From NCBI RefSeq assembly GCF_014822185.1, contig NZ_QVLR01000037.1, positions 1 to 64,000 on the forward strand: a stretch of 64,000 bases of DNA. Reading direction: 5' to 3'. A program made the translations under genes and the position numbers. The stretch is from Azoarcus sp. Aa7. Its GTDB lineage: Bacteria > Pseudomonadota > Gammaproteobacteria > Burkholderiales > Rhodocyclaceae. Positions 42,413 to 50,711 of the stretch are shown here, piece by piece (positions within the stretch are counted from its first letter, which is position 1; each line of letters starts with the position of its first letter). The notes under the pieces were generated by a model, which made no database searches, was not told the DNA's origin, and saw only the letters and a program-made list of their open reading frames with translations.

Positions 42413-44818
42413 ATGAGAGACAGACAATTGTCGGGTGAGGATGGAGTGGCTGCGATGCCTCGTCCCGCGCAAGGGGGGGCGCCAGCCAAGGCCTTGATCG
42501 CGCTGCACGTGATCCATGCGGCCGTGCGTACGGCGACGGATGAACTTCGGTTGCTCGATGACGTCTGCCGGGCCATCGTCGAAGCGGCCGGTTATCGCTC
42601 TGCATCGATCAGTCACGCAGACGGCGAATGCCACACGCTGCGATGCGTCGCGTCCTGCGTACCGGACGCAGCGGACGAAGTCGGCGACGGGGAGCCGGGC
42701 CGCGACGATTCTGCATGGGGCGAGGGCGCGCGCGATGCGCTGCGTTCCGGACGGCCGTTCCTGGTCCCGGCAGGGAACACGGTGACTGTCGCCATCCTGC
42801 CGCTGCGCGATGGCCCGGAAGTGCTGGGAACCTTGCAGATTGGATGCGACCGCAACGATCCCTTCAGCGCCGAGGCGCTCGATCTGCTTCAGGAGGCGGC
42901 CAACGGTCTTGCCTACGGCATCGGCATCGTTCGGCGGATCCAGCACCACGCCGCGGTCGAGCAGGCCTTGCGTCGCGTCAATCGTGCGCGCAAGACGCTC
43001 AGTGCGGTCAACCGCGCGCTGGTACGCGCCACCGAGGAGCATGCGCTGCTGCAGGACATCTGTCGCATCATCGTCGAGGATGGCGGCTATCGATTCGCGT
43101 GGGTCGGCTACGCGCAGCACGATGAAGCGAAGAGCGTGGCGATCATGGCCCATCACGGCATCGATCGCGAGTTCCTCGACTGGCAGCGGCTCACATGGGG
43201 CGAAGGCGAACGCGGACGCGGCGCCACCGGCGTGGCGATCCGCACCGGGCAGCCCAGCATCGGCCGTAGCATCCGGAAGGACGAAGACCTTGCCCCGTGG
43301 CGCGACGAAGACCTGCGGCGGGGCATCGCTGCGATCAGCGCCTTTCCTTTGCGGCAGGGAGGCGAGGTTCTGGGCAATCTCACGATCGCTGCCAGCGAGG
43401 AGGACGCGTTCGACGAGGCCGAAGCCGACCTGCTCGGCGAACTCGCCGACGACCTTGCCTTCGGCATCGCGACGCTGCGCCTGCACGAAAGGAGCCGACA
43501 GGCGCAGGAAACGATCAAGCGGATGGCCGAGGAGGATGCCCTGACCGGCCTGCCGAACCGCTGGCGCTTGCGCATGCGGCTCGTCGCCGAAATCGACGCC
43601 GCAAAGGCGCGCAACGGCCCCTTGGCTTTGCTGATGCTGGGTGTGAACCATTTCCAGGAGGTCAATGAAACCCTCGGCTACCAGCAGGGCGACGCAATGC
43701 TGTGCGAGATCACCGCGCGCGTCCGGCGAGTCGTTTCCGATACCTCCGGCATCGCCCGCGTCGGCGAGTCGGAATTCGCCATCCTGCTACCGCATGCGGA
43801 TGCGGCCAGTGCGTCGCGCACGGCGCAGCGCCTGCTGACCGAACTGCTCGAGCCGGTCGCGATCGGCGAGATCATGCTCGACTCAGGCGGCAGTATCGGC
43901 ATCGCAGTCTTCCCCGGCCACGGCACCGAGGCCGACGTCCTGATTCGCCGCGCGAACGTCGCGATGCACCAAGCCCGACAGCAAGGGCAGGGGCATGCGC
44001 TCTATACCGGCGGGCGCGACCGCGAATGTGCGCGGCGGCTGGCACTGATCGGCGACCTGCATCGTGCGATCGACCACGGTGAGATGCGGCTCTACTGCCA
44101 GCCCAAGGCCCGCTTCTCCGACGGCGAAGTCTGCGGCGTCGAGGCGCTGGTGCGATGGGAGCATCCGCAACGCGGCACCCTCTGGCCGAACGAGTTCATC
44201 GCCCTCGCCGAGCACAGCGGGCTCATCAGCCCGCTGACCGACTGGGTCATGCAGGCCGCCTTCCGCCAGAGCTATGTCTGGCGCCAGGAAGGGCTCAGCA
44301 TGCCGGTCGCGGTGAATCTTTCCGCGCGCGACCTGCGCGATCCCAAGCTGATCGAGCGTGTGCGCAATCATTTCGCCACCTGGGGTGCGGATCCTGAAGA
44401 CGTGCAGTTCGAACTGACCGAAAGCGCACTGATGCAGGATCCGCAGGGCAGCCGGGAGTCCCTGCAGCGACTGAAGGATCTCGGCAGCGCATTGTTCATC
44501 GACGACTTCGGCACCGGCTACTCGTCGCTCGCCTACCTGCAGAAGCTGCCAGTCGACGCGATCAAGATCGACAAGTCCTTCGTGCAGGACATGCTGTCGG
44601 ACAACGATTCCGACGTCATCGTCCGGTCGACGATCGATCTCGCCCACGATCTCGACCTCGAGGTCGTCGCGGAGGGCGTCGAGGACCGCGCCGGCTGGGA
44701 ACACCTGTCGGCGCAGGGGTGCGACGTTGCCCAGGGATACGTCATCAGCGAGCCGATCCGCGCCGAGGCGTTCGCGGCGTGGCGCTCGGCGCACGTCCAG
44801 GCGGTGCAGGGGCACTGA
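42413..44818 (+). CDS. GAF-GAF-GGDEF-EAL protein with degenerate GGDEF
   Basis: An 801-residue soluble c-di-GMP protein. Two GAF domains lie at about 20-185 and 195-365. The GGDEF domain (about 370-535) has its signature changed to GESEF in ARVGESEFAILLP, so cyclase activity is probably lost, although GTP may still bind. The EAL domain (about 550-795) looks complete: VEALVRWEHP, LSARDL with the Asn/Ser region, ELTESALM, DDFGTGYSSL, KIDKSFV and EGVE. It most likely hydrolyses c-di-GMP to pGpG. No membrane helix is seen. It borders the scarred accessory patch on the right. Confidence 0.9.
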   Translation: MRDRQLSGEDGVAAMPRPAQGGAPAKALIALHVIHAAVRTATDELRLLDDVCRAIVEAAGYRSASISHADGECHTLRCVASCVPDAADEVGDGEPGRDDSAWGEGARDALRSGRPFLVPAGNTVTVAILPLRDGPEVLGTLQIGCDRNDPFSAEALDLLQEAANGLAYGIGIVRRIQHHAAVEQALRRVNRARKTLSAVNRALVRATEEHALLQDICRIIVEDGGYRFAWVGYAQHDEAKSVAIMAHHGIDREFLDWQRLTWGEGERGRGATGVAIRTGQPSIGRSIRKDEDLAPWRDEDLRRGIAAISAFPLRQGGEVLGNLTIAASEEDAFDEAEADLLGELADDLAFGIATLRLHERSRQAQETIKRMAEEDALTGLPNRWRLRMRLVAEIDAAKARNGPLALLMLGVNHFQEVNETLGYQQGDAMLCEITARVRRVVSDTSGIARVGESEFAILLPHADAASASRTAQRLLTELLEPVAIGEIMLDSGGSIGIAVFPGHGTEADVLIRRANVAMHQARQQGQGHALYTGGRDRECARRLALIGDLHRAIDHGEMRLYCQPKARFSDGEVCGVEALVRWEHPQRGTLWPNEFIALAEHSGLISPLTDWVMQAAFRQSYVWRQEGLSMPVAVNLSARDLRDPKLIERVRNHFATWGADPEDVQFELTESALMQDPQGSRESLQRLKDLGSALFIDDFGTGYSSLAYLQKLPVDAIKIDKSFVQDMLSDNDSDVIVRSTIDLAHDLDLEVVAEGVEDRAGWEHLSAQGCDVAQGYVISEPIRAEAFAAWRSAHVQAVQGH

Positions 44819-45114
44819 GGCGAAGACTGCTCGCCGGCTGAAGGGCGTCGGATAGCAGCATACCGGTCGTGCGTACCGGGTGAGTACGACGCGTGTTTCA
44901 CCCTTGCGTTGCGCCTGCTTCGTGTCCCGCTTCCCGGCGGCAAGCGTGAGCGACAGCGAAAGCCACGTTCCTCGGCCACGGCCGGTGGTCAGACCCGTTC
45001 GTCATCGTGACTGGAAGGCGATGCGATAATATCTACACAGCATTCATTGGTGGCGCTGAGTCCGTTCAACACCACGTTCCACCTGCTGAAGCCAGTGGCA
45101 ACAATTGCTACGAC
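44819..45114. other. intergenic stretch left of the accessory patch
   Basis: About 300 bp without a recognisable gene. Base composition shifts from GC-rich to more AT-rich near 45010-45110. This is consistent with a junction between core chromosome and acquired DNA. I could not find a copy of the tRNA-Thr 3' end here that would mark an attachment site. Confidence 0.4.
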
Positions 45115-45210
45115 ATGCCGAGCAAGATCGAAGGATGGATTCTTGAACAAGCCGGTATCGAACAGCCCGGCGAGACGACAGAAGGTCCGCGCCTGACCGT
45201 CGTGGCTTGA
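45115..45210 (+). pseudogene. integrase 3' remnant 1
   Basis: The frame reads MPSKIEGWILEQAGIEQPGE. KIEGWILEQAGI is the same C-terminal tail found in the larger tyrosine-recombinase remnant at 47903-48154. All catalytic parts are missing. It ends 37 bp before a HigB-like toxin gene, just as the second remnant does, suggesting both toxin-antitoxin modules arrived on related integrase-linked units. Confidence 0.55.
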
Positions 45211-45246
45211 TGTTGATAACCGAAACGCTACGCTATACACTTGCCC

Positions 45247-45525
45247 ATGATAAAGAGCTTTGCCCACAAGGGGCTGCAGGCGTTCTTTGAGAACGGCAGC
45301 AAGGCAGGGATACAACCACATCACGCGCCGAAGCTTCAGCGCCTGCTTGTGAGGCTGGATCTGGCCCGCGCGCCGGAGGATATGAATGTGCCGGGATGGC
45401 GACTTCACCCGCTTGCGGGTGACCTTGCCGGTCACTATGCCGTCACAGTGAATGGCAATTGGCGCCTGACGTTCCGATTCGAGGGCGAGGACGCCGTTGT
45501 GGTGGATTACCAGGACTACCACTGA
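45247..45525 (+). CDS. higB: HigB-like toxin (RelE superfamily), copy 1
   Basis: A 92-residue protein with the RelE/HigB mRNA interferase pattern: IKSFAHKGLQAFFENG at the start, LDLARAPEDMNVPGWRLHPL in the middle, and YAVTVNGNWRLTFRFEGEDA with VVDYQDYH at the end. Members cleave mRNA on the ribosome. The toxin-first order with the antitoxin 11 bp downstream is typical of HigBA. ATG 45247 gives the usual 92-residue length. An upstream TTG at 45241 adds two residues. A TATACAC box shortly upstream may be its -10 element. Confidence 0.85.
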   Translation: MIKSFAHKGLQAFFENGSKAGIQPHHAPKLQRLLVRLDLARAPEDMNVPGWRLHPLAGDLAGHYAVTVNGNWRLTFRFEGEDAVVVDYQDYH

Positions 45526-45536
45526 GGAAAAGTGAA

Positions 45537-45845
45537 ATGACGACCATGCACAACCCGCCGCATCCCGGCGAAACCTTGCGCGAGGACGTGCTGCCGGCTC
45601 TCGGGCTGACCGTTACGGAAGCCGCCGGGCAACTTGGAGTGACGCGCGCCGCGCTGTCGCGTGTGCTGAACTGCCGCGCCGCCATCTCGCCGGAAATGGC
45701 GCTGCGTATCGAGGCTTGGCTCGGCGTCGAAAATGGTGGTCGCGCGGATGTGTGGCTCGGCCAGCAGGCTGCTTATGACCTCTCGAAGGCGCGTAGTGCA
45801 GGCATCCCCGCAGTGAAGCGCGCTCCTGAACTACTCGCAGCCTGA
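45537..45845 (+). CDS. higA: HigA-like antitoxin, copy 1
   Basis: A 102-residue helix-turn-helix antitoxin starting at ATG 45537, after GAGGAAAAG. HPGETLREDVLPALGLTVTE, QLGVTRAALSRVLNCRAAIS and PEMALRIEAWLGVENGGRAD show the XRE domain of the HigA group. It should bind the upstream toxin and repress their shared promoter. Just after it, at 45862-45902, a decayed copy of its own first codons (CGACCACGCACAACC) is visible, which suggests an earlier tandem antitoxin copy. Confidence 0.85.
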   Translation: MTTMHNPPHPGETLREDVLPALGLTVTEAAGQLGVTRAALSRVLNCRAAISPEMALRIEAWLGVENGGRADVWLGQQAAYDLSKARSAGIPAVKRAPELLAA

Positions 45846-45948
45846 CCGACGCGCTTTCGACATGACGACCACGCACAACCGGTGTGTCCCGGTGAATTGC
45901 TCGCCGGTCGGTGCGATGCCTGCGGCGCGTGATTGCGGAGTTTGAACG

Positions 45949-46230
45949 ATGACGGACCTTGCTACCCTGAAAGCTCGCATCTTGGCGAATCCCGAGGTCC
46001 GCGAGGAATACGAGGCGCAAGCCCAGGAGTTCGACATTGCCCGAGAACTCATCGCGGCCCGCACCCGCGCCGGCCTGACCCAAGCCGAACTGGCGGAACG
46101 GATGCACACGAAGCAGTCGACCATCGCCCGACTCGAAAGCGGGCGCACCATGCCATCCATGCGCACCCTTGCGCGTTATGCCGAGGCCACGGGAAGCCGG
46201 GCCGTGGTGAGGCTGGAACGGCACGCCTGA
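45949..46230 (+). CDS. orphan XRE-family transcriptional regulator / antitoxin
   Basis: A 93-residue protein with a helix-turn-helix in its middle (AGLTQAELAERMHTKQSTIA, RLESGRTMPSMRTLARYAEA). The N-terminal TDLATLKARILANPEVREEY is typical of antitoxins of RelE-partnered XRE pairs. No toxin gene adjoins it: upstream is only the decayed higA start, and downstream is an insertion sequence 90 bp away. It may be the survivor of a third toxin-antitoxin pair disrupted by that insertion. Confidence 0.75.
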   Translation: MTDLATLKARILANPEVREEYEAQAQEFDIARELIAARTRAGLTQAELAERMHTKQSTIARLESGRTMPSMRTLARYAEATGSRAVVRLERHA

Positions 46231-46319
46231 CCGATCGCAACGTCAGACGGACAGTGGCGGAACTGGGCGTACTGAAAGGGGATCCATGATCCACAAACCA
46301 ATACTCGTAGACGAACAGA

Positions 46320-47600
46320 TGGGCACCTCGAATAACCCGAGGTTTTCAGTAAATCCCGCCGCGCAATGATGACCGCGACGGAATTCGGTTCAGTTCCTTC
46401 GACAAATCACCGCTTCTTCCCGCGGTGTCGCTCGGTTTTTGCCTCGAATCGCCTCGGACACCGGCGATTCGGCCCATTTCGGGCGTCAGAAGGCCTCGAT
46501 TCCGGCCTCCTGGAAATAGACCAGCCGCTTCAAGTTGTAGCAGGCCGCCATCATCGTCATCGCAAAGTTCGCTCGCGCCTGACCGATGGTACGCAGCAGT
46601 TTGCCGCCCATCTGTTCGAGCGCCCCGAACACGTGCTCGACCCGCGCACGCGTCTTGGCGATGCGTTTGTTGCGTCGCTGCTGGCACTCAGACAGCGGCT
46701 TGTTGCGCTTGCCCTTCCGCTGGATCTGATTCCGAAGGCCGTTCTCATTCAGCCAGGCTTCACGCTCCTCGGACGGGTAGCCCCGATCAGCATAGACATC
46801 GCGGCTCGTGTTGTTCGTGTCGAAGACGTTGTCAAAGTGCTGGCTGTCGTGCGTGGAGGCAGTGTCGGTCTCGATCCGGCGGATGATCTTGTATTTCTTG
46901 TCGACGTTGATCGACAACTTGTAGCCGAAGTGGCTCTTGCCGTGCTTCTTCGTCCAGGTCGCGTCGATGTCTTTCTGGCGCCGCTTCGCCGGCTTCCAGT
47001 CGGCGGGCGTCGCGCCTTGCTCGATCAGTTCCTTCTCGCCGCGCCCGTTGTGCTGCTTGGGCGCCGGCACCAGCGTGGCGTCGATGATCTGACCGCCGCG
47101 CGCGATGAACCCCTTCTGGAGCAACTGCGCCGAGACGCCGTAGAACAGGGCCTTCGCGCCCGCTTCGCCGATCCGGTTCTCGAAGGTCCACACGGTGGTG
47201 CGGTCCGGGACGTTCGTCGCGTTCGCGAGTCCGCAGAAGCGCTTGTAGCTCATGCGGTCGAGCAACTGGTACTCCATCTGCTCGTCCGAGAGGTTGTACA
47301 GACGCTTCAACACCAGGATGCGCACCATCGTCTCGGTCGGATATGGCGGACGGCCGCCCTGCGGACTCACCGGACGCGGCGCCACCCGATCAACCTCGGC
47401 CGCCAACGCCGCAAAGTCGATGTGCGACTCGATCTCGGTCAGCGGGTCACCCAGCGAGTCGATCTTCTTGCGGTGATGTTCGTCAGCGAACAGGTCGGTC
47501 TTGATGGCGCTACGCGGTTTCATAAGGACGGGCGAGAGCAGGTTTCAGGACAACGTAATTTTATCAAGAGTGGGCGACCCGAGGTTTTTCGAGGTGCCCA
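46320..47600. mobile_element. IS5-family insertion sequence
   Basis: About 1.28 kb. The left end TGGGCACCTCGAA (from 46320) is exactly inverted at the right end (TTCGAGGTGCCCA, to 47600), with further imperfect matches inside (AATAACCCGAGG versus AAAAACCTCGGG). It holds one transposase gene on the minus strand. I could not identify a clear target duplication in the flanks (ACAGA on the left, GCTG on the right), so the exact ends may be off by one or two bases. Confidence 0.85.
46486..47523 (-). CDS. IS5-family transposase
   Basis: A 345-residue DDE transposase that appears intact. The N-terminal domain contains LTEIESHIDFAALAAEVDRV and RPPYPTETMVRILVLKRLYN. The catalytic Asp candidates lie in GQIIDATLVPAPKQHN and RDVYADRGYPSEEREAWL, with the Glu in the ARVEHVFGALEQMGGK segment. 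Length is usual for the IS5 group that carries the gene on one frame. An unbroken frame and good terminal repeats suggest the element may still be mobile. Confidence 0.92.
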   Translation of the reverse strand: MKPRSAIKTDLFADEHHRKKIDSLGDPLTEIESHIDFAALAAEVDRVAPRPVSPQGGRPPYPTETMVRILVLKRLYNLSDEQMEYQLLDRMSYKRFCGLANATNVPDRTTVWTFENRIGEAGAKALFYGVSAQLLQKGFIARGGQIIDATLVPAPKQHNGRGEKELIEQGATPADWKPAKRRQKDIDATWTKKHGKSHFGYKLSINVDKKYKIIRRIETDTASTHDSQHFDNVFDTNNTSRDVYADRGYPSEEREAWLNENGLRNQIQRKGKRNKPLSECQQRRNKRIAKTRARVEHVFGALEQMGGKLLRTIGQARANFAMTMMAACYNLKRLVYFQEAGIEAF

Positions 47601-47699
47601 GCTGTTGAACACGCTTAACCGTCCGCGTACTTGCTCGTTCTTTGCGAACATGATGACCTGCCAGTAGCCAAAGGTCTGTCCTGTACTACCGGAACAGCC

Positions 47700-48158
47700 A
47701 TGAAACTCGCGTTGACACTGCTTGTTGCCCTATTACTCTCCACAAGCGTCGCGCTTGGGAAAGATGACGGCAATGAGCTTCAGCGGCAGTGCAAGGCACT
47801 TACGCGTGTCGATGAAGGAGTCGATAATAACGACAGTGCGATATTAGAGGCAGGAGACTGTCTTTCCTACCTGCAAGGTTTTTCAGCGGGACTGCTGCCG
47901 GTCTTCCCGCGCTCTCCCTGCATGGCCTACGCCGCTCCTTTGGGACGCTGGCTGAGTGGATGGAGTGCCCGGCGGGCGTGTCCGCGCAAATCATGGGGCA
48001 TAAACCGAGTGCCATTGTGGAAAAGCATTACCGCCGCCGCCCCCTGGACCTGCTGCGCCAGTGGCACACGAAGATCGAAGGCTGGATTCTGGAACAGGCC
48101 GGTATTGGGCAACCCAGTGCGGAACAATCGCCAGCTCTCCGACTGTTCCAGTAGGTAG
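47700..48158 (+). pseudogene. truncated exported (Rap1a/Tai-like) protein fused out of frame to integrase debris
   Basis: The first 65 codons from ATG 47700 look genuine: a signal peptide (MKLALTLLVALLLSTSVALG), then DGNELQRQCKALTRVDEG and GDCLSYLQGF. Spaced cysteines with a G-x-C-x-x-Y-x-x-G pattern are typical of Rap1a/Tai-like immunity proteins. After about 47893 the frame runs out of register through an integrase fragment and has no meaning. A deletion joining the two genes is the simplest reading. Family assignment is tentative. Confidence 0.5.
47903..48154 (+). pseudogene. tyrosine recombinase (integrase) C-terminal remnant 2
   Basis: In this frame (offset from the overlapping open frame) the translation reads LPALSLHGLRRSFGTLAEWM, then ECPAGVSAQIMGHKPSAIVE and KHYRRRPLDLLRQWH, ending KIEGWILEQAGIGQP. 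The HGLRR box, the GH of IMGHKPS and the candidate nucleophile Tyr in EKHYRR identify a phage-type integrase. The N-terminal two thirds are lost at a junction near 47895-47903. It ends 51 bp before the second HigB-like gene. Confidence 0.75.
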
Positions 48159-48204
48159 TAATTTAACGCTAGACGTTTAACGAAATACGATATAGACTTC
48201 ATTC

Positions 48205-48486
48205 ATGACGATTCGCTCGTTCCGGTGCGCCGACACCGCCGCCCTGTATTCAGGGCAACAGCCCAAGCGCTTCCGGAACATCGAGGCCGTTGCACAGCGC
48301 AAGCTGCAGATGCTTGATGCCGCCTTCGAGCTGAGGGACTTGCGCTCCCCTCCGGGGAATCGCCTGGAGGTGCTGGCTGGCGATAGGGCAGGGCAGTACA
48401 GCATTCGCATCAACGACCAGTGGCGCGTGTGCTTCGAATGGACAGCCTCGGGCCCCGCGAACGTCGAGATAGTGGATTACCACTGA
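48205..48486 (+). CDS. higB: HigB-like toxin, copy 2
   Basis: A 93-residue RelE-superfamily toxin: TIRSFRCADTAALYSGQQPK at the start, LDAAFELRDLRSPPGNRLEV, and YSIRINDQWRVCFEWTASGP with VEIVDYH at the end. It is clearly diverged from the copy at 45247, so this is a second acquisition or an old duplication rather than a recent copy. Upstream, two TTTAACG units (within 48161-48180) form an imperfect palindrome overlapping a TATAGAC -10-like box, a likely autoregulatory operator. Confidence 0.87.
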   Translation: MTIRSFRCADTAALYSGQQPKRFRNIEAVAQRKLQMLDAAFELRDLRSPPGNRLEVLAGDRAGQYSIRINDQWRVCFEWTASGPANVEIVDYH

Positions 48487-48496
48487 GGTCTTGAAC

Positions 48497-48805
48497 ATGG
48501 CAACGAACAACATGCGCCCGATTCACCCCGGCGAAGTGCTGCGGGAAGAATACTTGGTCCCTCTCGGCATGAGCGCCAACGCGCTCGCGATGGAATTGCA
48601 CGTCCCGGCCCCGCGCATCAATGACGTGGTGCGCGAGCGGCGCGCGATTACCCCGGATACCGCGCTGCGTCTGGCGCGCTACTTCGACACATCACCGGAA
48701 TTTTGGATGAACCTACAGACCGCATACGACCTGAAACAAGTTGGGGCTGTGGCGGGGGAGCGTATCGCTCGGGAAGTGCATCCGATGCACGCCGAAGCGG
48801 CCTGA
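48497..48805 (+). CDS. higA: HigA-like antitoxin, copy 2
   Basis: A 102-residue XRE antitoxin starting at ATG 48497, 10 bp after the toxin. The segments RPIHPGEVLREEYLVPLGMS, MELHVPAPRINDVVRERRAI and PDTALRLARYFDTSPEFWMN are the standard HigA/VapI pattern. It should neutralise the toxin and bind the upstream operator. The pair seems intact. Confidence 0.88.
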   Translation: MATNNMRPIHPGEVLREEYLVPLGMSANALAMELHVPAPRINDVVRERRAITPDTALRLARYFDTSPEFWMNLQTAYDLKQVGAVAGERIAREVHPMHAEAA

Positions 48806-48915
48806 CCGAGCATCACCGCCGCCAGTCGGAAACTGGCAAGCGGGCCGGCACGGTGGTGGAACACCAAGCCGACCCTGACCACAACGCAATACAGGAGATT
48901 GCATCATGGCTGACC

Positions 48916-49344
48916 ATGATTCTAGACGACTCTCGTCCGTGCGGGATTTCGTGCCGACGAGGCCCACGCTTCCCCCCTGCTTCACAAATCGATTGGGACA
49001 CGTATGGCTATCCGAATTTCGCCATTCAGATGGCCAAGGGTGAAATCCATGTCGCGAGGGGGTGGAATGGATGGCACCTGCGAGGTATTTCCGAGGCCTT
49101 GGAGACCTTCGGGGCAGTCAGCGTGGAATGGCTCCCTGGACGTCCTGGCAATGGCAAGACGCGACAAACGGTCGCGTTTGCACCCGACGGCCGGATCTCC
49201 ATGGGGCCATGGAAAGGGACGCGTCCTCAGCAAGCGCAGACCGCGGGTTTTCGGCTGCGAAGAGACCGCATTCTCGAAAAGTGCTTACATAGGGCTTGCA
49301 TGGACCCTGAAAAGCAGAAAGCCAGTCCCCGAAGACTGGCTTAA
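48916..49344 (+). CDS. hypothetical protein
   Basis: An open frame of 142 codons I do not recognise. The central part (YPNFAIQMAKGEIHVARGWN, GWHLRGISEALETFGAVSVE) has plausible codon use and alternating hydrophobic residues, but the flanks look random. The frame runs into the terminator hairpin of the tRNA gene at its end. It may be a fragment of a larger acquired gene. No ribosome site is convincing. Confidence 0.3.
   Translation: MILDDSRPCGISCRRGPRFPPASQIDWDTYGYPNFAIQMAKGEIHVARGWNGWHLRGISEALETFGAVSVEWLPGRPGNGKTRQTVAFAPDGRISMGPWKGTRPQQAQTAGFRLRRDRILEKCLHRACMDPEKQKASPRRLA
49320..49343 (-). terminator. terminator of the tRNA-Thr gene
   Basis: AAGCCAGTC (49320-49328) pairs with GACTGGCTT (49335-49343). 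On the minus strand the stem is followed by a T-rich tract (TTTCTGCTTTTC). It lies 16 bp after the tRNA 3' end. Confidence 0.75.
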
Positions 49345-49359
49345 GCTATTGATTCTACT

Positions 49360-49435
49360 GGTGCCGACAATCTGACTCGAACAGATGACCTACCGCTTAC
49401 AAGGCGGTTGCTCTACCAACTGAGCTATGCCGGCG
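49360..49435 (-). tRNA. tRNA-Thr (anticodon TGT)
   Basis: 76 nt including the encoded CCA. On the minus strand the gene starts GCCGGCATAGCTCAGTTGG and carries the anticodon loop CTTGTAA (anticodon TGT, reading ACA). The acceptor stem GCCGGCA / TGTCGGC pairs with one G-U. The T-loop sequence TTCGAGTC is present. It separates the denitrification block from the patch with integrase remnants, and such tRNA genes are common integration targets. Confidence 0.95.
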
Positions 49436-49444
49436 CGGGCCGGA

Positions 49445-50605
49445 TTATAGCGTAAGGCTGGCGTCCTGAAAGCGCTGATAGATGGCTTCGACTTCTTCGC
49501 GGCAATCGAGCAGCGCCTGTACTGCAGGTGCATAGAGCAGGGTGCCCGACATGCGTTCGATTTCCTCGAAGGCGTTGTCCAGCGTCCAGGCGGGTTTGTA
49601 GCTGCGCGCGCAGGCGAGAGCGTCGAAGACGTCGGCGGTGGCGACGATGCGGGCTTCCAGCGGGATGGCGTCGCCGGCGAGACCGTGCGGATAGCCGCTG
49701 CCGTCCATGCGTTCGTGGTGCGCGATGACGATGTTGCGCAGCATGTCGATGTTCGAGAGGGACCCGAGTCCGAAGTCGTTGATCAGCCGTTCGGCCATCT
49801 GCAGGCCGACGACAACATGCTCGCGCATTTCCCGGCGTTCGGCGTCGTCTAGCTTGCCGGGCTTCAGCAGGATGCGGTCGGGCACGCCGACCTTGCCGAT
49901 GTCATGCAGGGCGGAAAACAGGAAGATGTTTTCCGCGTAGTCGTCGGTCTTGCCGTGCGACGGGCCGATCACGCGTGCGATGAGACGGGCGTAGCGCGCC
50001 ATGCGGTCGAGGTGGGCGCCGGTTTCGAGGTCGCGCACGTGGGCGAACTGGCTCGCCAGCCGCAGTCCGCCGACGAGCATCTGCACGGTGGCGAGTTCCT
50101 GCGTCACGATCATGCCGATGAGATGGCCGTAGAGCAGCAGGTCGGCGACAACGGAGTCCGCGAATACGTCCCGTTCACGCGCGTCGAAGAACAGGAAGCC
50201 GAGCAGTTGGTCGCTGCGCCGGATCGGCAGCGTGAGACTGGACAGGAAGCCTTCATGATGCAGCCAGCGCGAGTGCGTGGACTCGCCGGCCGGCAGTTTG
50301 CTCAGATCGTTCAGGACACGTGCCTGTCCGCTGTCGGCGATCGCCAGAAGCGAGGGAACGCTGTCGATCGGGCACTCGTAGCCGTGCAGCGGAGAGATCC
50401 CCGGATCATTGCTGGCGACGAAGGTCTTGAGTCGGCGCATTTCCGGGTCGTACAGCGCCACGGCGATGCGTGCGATGGTCGGATAGCGCTCGTGGACGCG
50501 CTGGTGCAGTTCGTGCACCTTGTCGCTGACCGACGCGACATGCAGATTGCTGGCCTGCCTTGCGGCCGATGCGGCGAATTCCTGCCAGCTGTCGGTGACG
50601 CTCAT
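49445..50605 (-). CDS. HD-GYP cyclic di-GMP phosphodiesterase with GAF-like domain
   Basis: A 386-residue protein. Residues of about 10-165 resemble a GAF sensor (ARIAVALYDPEMRRLKTFVA). Residues of about 190-370 form an HD-GYP domain with HDIGKVGVPDRIL and HHERMDGSGYPHGL, so both the metal motif and the GYP motif are intact and c-di-GMP hydrolysis is likely. ATG 50605 is preferred over a TTG at 50635. It follows the Crp/Fnr regulator gene of the nor cluster at a 106-bp distance on the same strand, suggesting that nitric-oxide or anaerobic signalling and c-di-GMP turnover are expressed together. Confidence 0.88.
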   Translation of the reverse strand: MSVTDSWQEFAASAARQASNLHVASVSDKVHELHQRVHERYPTIARIAVALYDPEMRRLKTFVASNDPGISPLHGYECPIDSVPSLLAIADSGQARVLNDLSKLPAGESTHSRWLHHEGFLSSLTLPIRRSDQLLGFLFFDARERDVFADSVVADLLLYGHLIGMIVTQELATVQMLVGGLRLASQFAHVRDLETGAHLDRMARYARLIARVIGPSHGKTDDYAENIFLFSALHDIGKVGVPDRILLKPGKLDDAERREMREHVVVGLQMAERLINDFGLGSLSNIDMLRNIVIAHHERMDGSGYPHGLAGDAIPLEARIVATADVFDALACARSYKPAWTLDNAFEEIERMSGTLLYAPAVQALLDCREEVEAIYQRFQDASLTL

Positions 50606-50711
50606 GATGTCGGTTCGCGCGGGAACGGGAATCAATTATCAATTACGGCCCGAGGCGCCGCCAGTACTTTCGACACGGACCCGGCGGGATGCCGCGTTGC
50701 GGCCATGCGTG

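Noticed and set aside
45007-45210. A 67-codon intact gene
   Set aside because: Only its last 31 codons resemble anything, namely the end of an integrase. The first half has no recognisable pattern.
46366-47667. A 433-codon plus-strand frame through the insertion sequence
   Set aside because: It is antisense to the intact IS5 transposase gene on the minus strand, and its residues show no family pattern.
44819-49435. Intact integrative island with att repeats at tRNA-Thr
   Set aside because: I found no second copy of the tRNA 3' end in the left flank and no complete integrase. Only remnants support past integration.
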